Shown here: in pieces, positions 32,172 through 38,263 of the stretch
Numbering within the stretch: position 1 is the stretch's first letter
Layout: every line of letters starts with the position of its first letter
From: Bin87 sp964502995
Lineage (GTDB): Bacteria > Chloroflexota > Dehalococcoidia > Lucifugimonadales > UBA3495
NCBI GenBank assembly: GCA_964502995.1
Contig: CAZCZB010000021.1
Coordinates: 1-42,850 of the forward strand
Length of the DNA stretch: 42,850 nt
Direction: 5' to 3'
Notes under the pieces: model-generated
Told to the model about the DNA's origin: nothing
The model's input: the letters and a program-made list of their open reading frames with translations, nothing else
Databases searched by the model: none
Program-made: the position numbers and the translations under genes

Positions 32172-32284
32172 TGCCCGCACCGGCCGCGGCGCCCACTGAA
32201 ATCAAACCACCTTAATCCGAACATTACCCTTCCGCACCCGTTTGTTGACTGCGTATGGCGCGAATGTTACCGTGAGGCGCGATT

Positions 32285-33217
32285 ATGAGACTGGGAGAAT
32301 TTGACATAGCCGAACCGGTGCCGGAGTTGCGCGACCCGCACATGCTGGTGGTGCTGCGGCCCTGGATCGACGTGGGCAACGTGGGCAGCCTGTCGCTGGG
32401 ACGCATCGAGCGGCACCTGCGCAGCAAGGAACTGGGCCGGCTGCACCGGCCGGGCCGGTTTTACGATTTCACGCGCTACCGGCCACGGTCCTACCTGGTC
32501 AGCGGCAACCGGGAAGTCACGATACCCAACACCATCATCCGGTACTCTAACCCGGAGGATGGGCCGCACCTGCTGACGGCGCATCTGCTGGAACCGCATC
32601 TGTACGGAGAGGACTATTCCGACGCGATGCTGGAGATCATCGAGTATTTCGGGGTCAAGCAGTACGCGCTGATTGGCGGAATGTACGACATGGTGCCGCA
32701 CACCAGGCCGCTGGTGGTTTCGGGGTTGGGCACCGGCGAGAACGTGGAGAAGGATTACAGCATCGCCAACGCCCGGCCGAGCAGCTATGAAGGACCCACG
32801 ACCATCACGTACACCATCAGTGAGACGGCGACCAGGATGGGGTTGGAAACGCGCGCGTTCGTGGTGCATCTGCCGCAGTACCTGAACGTGGACGACGACT
32901 ATCAGGGCGCGGCCCGGATGATGGACATTCTGTGCCGGATGTATGACCTGCCCGATTACATCGCCCAAACCGAACGAGGGCAGAAGCAATATGACGAGCT
33001 GACCTCCAAGGACGGGCAGATCCCCGAAGGCGACGTGCTGGGCCGCATCGAGGAGATGTACGACAGCGAGTATGGGACCGGCGAGCGACCCGAGCCGACC
33101 ACGCCGTTGCCGTCGAGCATCGAAGAGTTTTTGCAGGGCCTGAGCGTGGATCTGGACGGTGTTGATGACGTCGCGGTGGACGACGAAGAGTCTGACGGCG
33201 ACGACCTGCGAGTTTAG
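32285..33217 (+). CDS. PAC2 family protein
   Basis: The 310-residue protein has PAC2 (PF09754) features: MLVVLRPWIDVGNVGSLSLG at the N-terminus (the normal start of the fold), HLLTAHLLEPHLYGEDYSDA, YALIGGMYDMVPHTRPLVVS, and an acidic C-terminal tail (DDVAVDDEESDGDD). Eukaryotic PAC2 is a proteasome assembly chaperone; actinobacterial relatives are linked to proteasome carriage, but no proteasome gene is in this window, so a role is not assigned. The ATG follows GTGAGGCG. Its stop is 15 bases before the M20 gene, suggesting co-transcription. Confidence 0.87.
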   Translation: MRLGEFDIAEPVPELRDPHMLVVLRPWIDVGNVGSLSLGRIERHLRSKELGRLHRPGRFYDFTRYRPRSYLVSGNREVTIPNTIIRYSNPEDGPHLLTAHLLEPHLYGEDYSDAMLEIIEYFGVKQYALIGGMYDMVPHTRPLVVSGLGTGENVEKDYSIANARPSSYEGPTTITYTISETATRMGLETRAFVVHLPQYLNVDDDYQGAARMMDILCRMYDLPDYIAQTERGQKQYDELTSKDGQIPEGDVLGRIEEMYDSEYGTGERPEPTTPLPSSIEEFLQGLSVDLDGVDDVAVDDEESDGDDLRV

Positions 33218-33231
33218 ACAAAGCCGGCGCC

Positions 33232-34563
33232 ATGACGGTCGTGGAGCAGACAAACCGGGGTCGCCCTAATGTGGGCGATTTGCTCCAGACCCTGATCCGG
33301 TTCGACACCACCAATCCGCCGGGGAACGAACGCGAGTGCGCGTCATACTGTCGCGACGTGCTGGCCAGTGCGGGGATTCCCGCCGAACTGTTGGGGAACG
33401 ACCCCGAGCGCGTCAACGTCGTCAGCCGCCTGCGGGGCCGCGGAGACGCGCCGCCGCTGTTGCTGTACGGACACATCGACGTGGTGCCGACCGCAGCGCA
33501 ACCTTGGGACGTCCCGCCATTCGAAGGACGTTTGCAGGACGGTTACATCTGGGGCCGCGGCGCGCTGGACATGAAGGGCGGCGTGGCGATGATGATGGAC
33601 GCGTTCATGCGGGCCCATCTGGAGGGAACCGACCTGCCCGGCGACGTGATTCTCGCGCTGGTTACGGACGAGGAGGCCGGCGGGCATACCGGGGCCGAAT
33701 GGCTGGTGGATGCGCATCCCGAATTGTTCGAGGGCACGCGCTACGCCGTTGGCGAATTCGGCGGGTTCAGCAAGACGTACCGGGGCCGCAAGTTCTACAT
33801 GGTGCAGGTGGCGGAGAAGCAGGGGTGCCGCGTGGAGGCCATCGCCCGCGGGCCGGGCGGCCACGGGTCGCTGGTGCATCATGACACCGCGCCGACGCGC
33901 ATGGCCCATTTCCTGGTGAAACTGGACCGTACTCCTTTGCCGTTTCATATTCATCCGGTGACGCGGATGATGGTCGATGCGATGAGCGGCAGCCTGCCGC
34001 TGCCGGACAGCGCATTCCTGCGCCTGTTGGTGAACCCGACGTTCACGGGCAAGATGCTGAAACGGATGGGGACGGTGGGCAAGGAGATGGAGCCACTGTT
34101 CCGGCACACGGCGAACGCGACCGTAATCCACGGCGGCGAAAAGACCAACGTGATTCCCAGCGAGGTTACGGTGAACCTGGACTGCAGGATGCTGCCGGGA
34201 TACGACGCCGAAGACCTGCTGGGCGAGTTGCAGTCAATAGCGGGAGATACCATCGAGTTCAGGGCGGTGAATTTCCAACCCAAGCCCTGGGCGCTGAACA
34301 TGGGTCTGTTCGACACGCTGGCCGACATCATCAACGAGCAGGACGCCGAGGGTGTTTCGGTTCCCATGCTGATGCCAGCGGGCACCGACGGACGGCATTT
34401 CGCGCGACTGGGCATTCAGACCTATGGCTGGATGCCTATGAACCTGCCGGCGGATTTCGACTTTCTCAAGACGATTCACGCGGCCAACGAACGGGTGCCG
34501 GTTTCTGCGTTGGAGTTTGGAGCGGAGGCCCTGCACCGCCTGCTGCAACGCTTCCACGAATGA
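33232..34563 (+). CDS. M20 family metallopeptidase (deacylase type)
   Basis: The 443-residue two-zinc hydrolase carries YGHIDVVPT (His81, Asp83), WGRGALDMKGG (bridging Asp ~113), VTDEEAGGHTG (catalytic Glu ~147 and Glu ligand), a dimerisation lid around 200-320, and the final His ligand in GTDGRHFARLG (~385). Family members include ArgE, DapE and peptidases; the sequence does not distinguish them, although no lysine or arginine biosynthesis gene is nearby. It overlaps the following small lipoprotein gene by four bases (ATGA). Confidence 0.93.
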   Translation: MTVVEQTNRGRPNVGDLLQTLIRFDTTNPPGNERECASYCRDVLASAGIPAELLGNDPERVNVVSRLRGRGDAPPLLLYGHIDVVPTAAQPWDVPPFEGRLQDGYIWGRGALDMKGGVAMMMDAFMRAHLEGTDLPGDVILALVTDEEAGGHTGAEWLVDAHPELFEGTRYAVGEFGGFSKTYRGRKFYMVQVAEKQGCRVEAIARGPGGHGSLVHHDTAPTRMAHFLVKLDRTPLPFHIHPVTRMMVDAMSGSLPLPDSAFLRLLVNPTFTGKMLKRMGTVGKEMEPLFRHTANATVIHGGEKTNVIPSEVTVNLDCRMLPGYDAEDLLGELQSIAGDTIEFRAVNFQPKPWALNMGLFDTLADIINEQDAEGVSVPMLMPAGTDGRHFARLGIQTYGWMPMNLPADFDFLKTIHAANERVPVSALEFGAEALHRLLQRFHE

Positions 34564-34778
34564 TCGCCCGCCTGTTGGTGTGCGTCGTGGGGCTGATTGC
34601 CGTTGTCGCGTGGGTGGGATGCGCTGCCGACTCTCCGGATTCCGGAACTGCCGCCACGGGCCAACAGATGGCGACCGCCGCGCCGACGGGTACGTTGGAG
34701 CGCGATGCTCCGACCACCACGCTGCAAACGCCCACCACACCGCCGGCGGTGATAACCTGGAGTTTCCCAAAAGAATAG
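34560..34778 (+). CDS. Small lipoprotein
   Basis: The 72-residue product has a signal IARLLVCVVGLIAVVAWVGC with a lipobox-type Val-Gly-Cys at residues 19-21, followed by a Thr/Ala/Pro-rich unstructured tail. It starts inside the stop codon of the M20 gene, so translation is coupled. It is too short for a catalytic role; I do not recognise a family. The palindromic repeat begins at its stop codon. Confidence 0.6.
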   Translation: MIARLLVCVVGLIAVVAWVGCAADSPDSGTAATGQQMATAAPTGTLERDAPTTTLQTPTTPPAVITWSFPKE

Positions 34779-34799
34779 GGGCGAATGACCATTCGCCCC
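34778..34799. repeat. Palindromic intergenic repeat (GGGCGAAT family), copy 4
   Basis: GGGGCGAAT, 4 bases, ATTCGCCCC: a perfect 9-bp stem. It starts at the last base of the lipoprotein stop codon and lies between convergent transcripts (lipoprotein and rplT), so it may serve as a bidirectional terminator. Confidence 0.8.
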
Positions 34800-34826
34800 C
34801 ATACGCATTGCGGTATTCGCGAACCG

Positions 34827-35189
34827 TTACTGAGTGGTGGTCGCTCCCTGGGCAACGGCCACCAGGCGCTCGAACGCCTCGGGGTCGCGGACGGCCATGT
34901 CGGCCAGCATCTTGCGGTCAATCTCGATACCGGCGACGCTGAGGCCGTGCATGAACCGGCTGTAGGTGGTGCCGTGCTGGCGGCAGGCGGCGCCGATGCG
35001 GATAATCCACAGGCGGCGGAAATCGCCCTTGCGCTCACGGCGGTGGCGATACGCGTGGCTCCAGGCGTGCATCACCGCCTCTTTGGCCCACTTGTAGTTG
35101 CGGCTGGAGGAGGCGCGGTAGCCCTTGGCGGCTTTCAGGATTTTCTTGTGTCGGGCGCGCTTGGTCACGCCCCTCTTGACTCTGGGCAC
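34827..35189 (-). CDS. rplT: 50S ribosomal protein L20
   Basis: 120 residues, the usual length. MPRVKRGVTKRARHKKILKA, YKWAKEAVMHAWSHAYRHRR and RIGAACRQHGTTYSRFMHGL are standard L20. The start is GTG at 35189 with GGAGAA upstream. It is the last gene of infC-rpmI-rplT. L20 is needed early in assembly of the large subunit and in many bacteria represses this operon. Confidence 0.97.
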   Translation of the reverse strand: MPRVKRGVTKRARHKKILKAAKGYRASSSRNYKWAKEAVMHAWSHAYRHRRERKGDFRRLWIIRIGAACRQHGTTYSRFMHGLSVAGIEIDRKMLADMAVRDPEAFERLVAVAQGATTTQ

Positions 35190-35209
35190 GGTGCAAGGTT
35201 CTCCAAATG

Positions 35210-35410
35210 TTAGACGTCGTAGGGGACGAGACGGCTGAGGCGTTTCACGTCGGCGTGGTCGAAAGGCATTTTCTGGGCGAATTTGCGGGTGACCTTCTTG
35301 GGCTTTTTGCGCCGCAGATGACTACTCATGCGCTTGCGGCGCATGAGTTTGCCTGAGCCCGTAACGTGAATGCGCGCCTTGGCGCCTTTGTGGGTTTTGA
35401 GTTTGGGCAT
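35210..35410 (-). CDS. rpmI: 50S ribosomal protein L35
   Basis: 66 residues, the family length: MPKLKTHKGAKARIHVTGSG, KLMRRKRMSSHLRRKKPKKV. It sits between infC (6-base gap) and rplT (20-base gap), the conserved order. GAGGA precedes the ATG. Confidence 0.96.
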   Translation of the reverse strand: MPKLKTHKGAKARIHVTGSGKLMRRKRMSSHLRRKKPKKVTRKFAQKMPFDHADVKRLSRLVPYDV

Positions 35411-35416
35411 GTTCCT

Positions 35417-35977
35417 CTATTCCGTGGTGGTTGATTGCTCCGATGCGGCCTTTTCCTGGCGGGTGTTGGCAATGCTGGGTATGAGGACCATAGACATTGC
35501 GCGACCTTCCATGGAGGGCTGCTGCTCCAGGCGTATGTCGTCCTTGAGTTCTTCGGCCACCTTTTTGAGGAGGGACAGGCCGTTTTGCTGGTGGACGGCT
35601 TCGCGTCCGCGGAACCTCACGGTCAACTTGACCTTGTCGCCATTGCCGATGAACTGGCGGACCTTGCGCATCTTGGCGTCGAAGTCGTGAGTGCCGATAT
35701 TGGGGCGGAAACGCACCTCTTTGAGTTCGTTGCTTTTTTGGGTTTTACGGGTTTCGCGTTCCTTCTTGGACGAAAGGTAGCGGAGTTTGCCGTAATCGAG
35801 CAGGCGGGCGACGGGAGGATCGGCGTTGGGCGCGACCTCCACCAGGTCAAGGTCGTTCATGCGCGCCCTGGAGAGCGCGTCTGACACCGTCATTACGCCA
35901 AGCTGCTCGCCATCTTCACCGATTACTCGTACTTGTGGGACGCGTATTTGCTCGTTAACCCTATATTGCCTGGCTAT
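35417..35977 (-). CDS. infC: Translation initiation factor IF-3, probable AUA start
   Basis: IF3 binds the 30S subunit, blocks premature joining and checks start codons. The frame from ATG 35893 lacks about 28 N-terminal residues that every IF3 needs. Upstream in frame the sequence reads (I)ARQYRVNEQIRVPQVRV then IGEDGEQLGV before MTVSDAL, matching the conserved RVNEQIR...VRVIGEDG start. No ATG, GTG or TTG lies ahead of it in frame; the codon at 35977-35975 is ATA, with GGAGGTG five bases upstream. AUU starts in other infC genes allow autoregulation, because IF3 rejects weak start codons. The total would be 186 residues, typical. The C-domain follows normally (KVKLTVRFRGREAVHQQNGL). Confidence 0.9.
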   Translation of the reverse strand: MARQYRVNEQIRVPQVRVIGEDGEQLGVMTVSDALSRARMNDLDLVEVAPNADPPVARLLDYGKLRYLSSKKERETRKTQKSNELKEVRFRPNIGTHDFDAKMRKVRQFIGNGDKVKLTVRFRGREAVHQQNGLSLLKKVAEELKDDIRLEQQPSMEGRAMSMVLIPSIANTRQEKAASEQSTTTE

Positions 35978-36007
35978 GGCACACCTCCGAGAGACTCTCC
36001 GTAAAAT

Positions 36008-36022
36008 CGCTCACACCGAGCG
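36008..36022 (-). promoter_or_regulatory. Leader hairpin before infC
   Basis: On the minus strand CGCTC-GGTGT-GAGCG is followed by ATTTTAC, a small terminator-like hairpin inside the ~60-base infC leader, upstream of the GGAGGTG. It may be an attenuator; it is short, so this is tentative. Confidence 0.35.
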
Positions 36023-36046
36023 AATACGCCCGGTGAACGTATTGCT

Positions 36047-36075
36047 ATTCTAGCGACGCCGGAAGGCGCAGTCAA
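36047..36075 (-). promoter_or_regulatory. Promoter of the infC-rpmI-rplT operon
   Basis: On the minus strand TTGACT (36075-36070), a 17-bp spacer and TAGAAT (36052-36047). It is 70 bases before the proposed AUA start. Confidence 0.75.
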
Positions 36076-36138
36076 TGTCCCAATCGAATCAATGATAATG
36101 GTTATTGACCCTACCCCAGTGAATCGACGTGGACGGCG

Positions 36139-36738
36139 TTAGTCTTCCGGATCGGCCGGGTCGTCATCGTCTTCGTAGGGGTCATCGTCTTCGTCATCGT
36201 CGAACAGGTTGTCGTCATCGTCGTCATCGTCTGCGAGGACGGCGGCGATGGCCTCGGCGAGCAAGGGGTCGTCGTCGGCCGGCGCCAGCGCGGGCAGGTC
36301 GGCCTCGATGATTTCGGGTTCGGGAGCAGGGACGGCGTCGAACCCGTAGAACTCGTCGCTGTTGAGGATGCGGGCGAGTCCTTCGATGCTGACGGTGATG
36401 GGGCGGACGGGTGACGACCAACGTTCGGTGAGTTCGGCGTGAATGTCGCGCAGGGTCATGGTTTGCTGGTTGGCCATGAGCATGGTGCGGAAAACGATTT
36501 CCTGGAGAGGCATTGAGGCCTGGATGTAATCCGAGTCGTCAGTGCAGTTGGCGCGGATTTCATTCACCAGGGCGGCGGCGTCGTTCACGTCGGCCGGCGA
36601 TTTCCGGTATGACGGGCACGCGGCGTTGAGCCTGGCCATGAGCAGGGGAACTGCGGACCGGTTCAACTCTGCCAACCGGGGGAGGCTGATGCGGTACTCC
36701 TGGTTTTCCAGGCGCGAGTTAGCGGAGACTGTGCTCAT
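36139..36738 (-). CDS. Hypothetical protein with helical domain and polyacidic tail
   Basis: 199 residues. The N-terminal half is helical (LPRLAELNRSAVPLLMARLN; ADVNDAAALVNEIRANC); residues ~95-140 (TLRDIHAELTERWSSPVRPI then TVSIEGLARILNS) look like a winged-helix unit; the last ~50 residues are nearly all Asp/Glu/Ala/Pro (a run of seven Asp). A winged helix followed by an acidic tail recalls the layout of the RNA polymerase delta subunit, but I see no sequence homology. Its ATG overlaps the moeA stop in a four-base ATGA, so it is co-translated with moeA. No function can be assigned. Confidence 0.7.
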   Translation of the reverse strand: MSTVSANSRLENQEYRISLPRLAELNRSAVPLLMARLNAACPSYRKSPADVNDAAALVNEIRANCTDDSDYIQASMPLQEIVFRTMLMANQQTMTLRDIHAELTERWSSPVRPITVSIEGLARILNSDEFYGFDAVPAPEPEIIEADLPALAPADDDPLLAEAIAAVLADDDDDDDNLFDDDEDDDPYEDDDDPADPED

Positions 36739-38129
36739 TGGGCAACCTCTTCATTCCAATCCAGCATTATGATTTTTACGGCTTGTCCCGCCTCCTTGCG
36801 GGGCAGATCGGCAGGGCAAATCGCCAGTCCGTTGGCGCGGGACAGCGAGGTCAGGATGTTGGAACCCTGGGGGCCGGTGGGAGTGGCGAACCAGGACCCA
36901 TCGCGTTTCTCCACCTCGACGCGGGCATAGACGCGGCGTCCGTCGCTGTTGAAGATGGGTCTGGTGAGGACGCCCTCAACGACGGGACGGGCGAGCAGGT
37001 CGCGGCCGAGCATGCGGCGGACGGCGGGTCGCCCGAACATCTCGAAGGCGAGGAGCGCGCTGACCGGGTTGCCGGGGAGTCCGAGCAACGGCAGGGGCCG
37101 GCCGGTTTCGGTGCGGAGCAGGCCGAAGGCCAATGGCTTGGCCGGACGCATGCGCACGGACCAGAAGTTCATGTCGCCGCGCTGTTCCAGGACGTCCTTG
37201 ACCATGTCGTAGTCGCCCTTGGACACGCCGGCGGAGGTTACGAGCAGGTCGGCGTCGGATGCCTCGTCGATGCAGCGGTGCAGGTCTTCGAGGGTGTCTC
37301 GGGCGATGCCGATGATGCGCGGAGTACCGCCGGCCGCGCTGACGGCGGCGGCGACGCTGCTGCTGTTGCTGTCGTAGATGTGGCCGGCCGCGAGGGTTTC
37401 GCCGGCGGGGGTGAGTTCATCGCCGGTGGACAGGACCGCGACCACGGGGCGCCTGGTGACGCGGGCGGTGGTGAGTCCCAAAGATGCCAGGACGCCGGCC
37501 TCGGCGGGCCGGATTATGGTGCCGGCGGGCAGGACCAGATCGCCGGCCGAAACGTCCTCGCCGGCGGGGCGCACGTTGCTGCCCAACGGCAAAGCCTTGT
37601 GAATCACGATTTCGTCCAACGGGACGCCGCTGCGCCGGCGGTCGATTTCGTCGGTTTCCTCGAAGGGGACGACGGTGTCGGCGCCGTTGGGCACGGGCGC
37701 GCCGGTCATGATGCGGATGGCGTTGCCGCGGGTCACGGTTTCATCGGAGACCTGGCCGGCGGCGACGGCGGAGATCACCGAGAGCTTGGGCGGCGTTGTT
37801 CCGGCATCAGCGATGTCGGCGTGCAGCACCGCGTATCCGTCCATGGCGGAGTTGGCCAGGGGCGGCAGGTTGAGCGGCGAGGTGACGTCTTCGGCGAGGG
37901 CCAGGCCCAGACATTCGAGAACGGGCAGTTCCACCGAGTCCAGCGGAGAGAAGTGGGCGATTATTCGGGAGAATGCTTCCTCGACCTCCAGCATATCCTC
38001 GTGGCCGTGGGAATCGTGGCGCGGCCCGTGATGGCCGCGGTGCGCCCCATGGTCGTGGATGCTTTCGTGGTCGCCGTCGCCATGGGCGTCGTGGGCGTGC
38101 ATGTGTCGAGGGTGCTGGTGGATGGTCAT
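36735..38129 (-). CDS. moeA: Molybdopterin molybdenumtransferase with a His-rich N-terminus
   Basis: The 464-residue protein inserts molybdate into adenylated molybdopterin to finish molybdenum cofactor. MoeA motifs: ANSAMDGYAVL (~89), AIRIMTGAPVPNGADTVVPF (~138), VAVLSTGDEL (~230), SNSSSVAAAV, DLLVTSAGVSKGDYDMVKDV (~300) and LLGLPGNPVSALL (~350). The first 45 residues are unusual: 15 histidines with Asp and Gly (HQHPRHMHAHDAHGDGDHES), absent from ordinary MoeA, suggesting metal binding. The standard protein would start at Met46 (MLEVEEAF), but GAGGAT there touches the ATG, so the upstream ATG is favoured, though its ribosome binding site is also modest. No other moa/mob gene is in the window. 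Confidence 0.93.
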   Translation of the reverse strand: MTIHQHPRHMHAHDAHGDGDHESIHDHGAHRGHHGPRHDSHGHEDMLEVEEAFSRIIAHFSPLDSVELPVLECLGLALAEDVTSPLNLPPLANSAMDGYAVLHADIADAGTTPPKLSVISAVAAGQVSDETVTRGNAIRIMTGAPVPNGADTVVPFEETDEIDRRRSGVPLDEIVIHKALPLGSNVRPAGEDVSAGDLVLPAGTIIRPAEAGVLASLGLTTARVTRRPVVAVLSTGDELTPAGETLAAGHIYDSNSSSVAAAVSAAGGTPRIIGIARDTLEDLHRCIDEASDADLLVTSAGVSKGDYDMVKDVLEQRGDMNFWSVRMRPAKPLAFGLLRTETGRPLPLLGLPGNPVSALLAFEMFGRPAVRRMLGRDLLARPVVEGVLTRPIFNSDGRRVYARVEVEKRDGSWFATPTGPQGSNILTSLSRANGLAICPADLPRKEAGQAVKIIMLDWNEEVAQ

Positions 38130-38263
38130 AACGCAAACGTCCCCATGTGGCGGCCGGCGACGAAAATGGACCCGGAGGCGAGCGCCGTCCTACGCCTTCG
38201 GATGTGCGGCGGGCATAATTTTATCACAGGGGTTGGTTGGGCCGATTGGGACGGCGGCAACGA

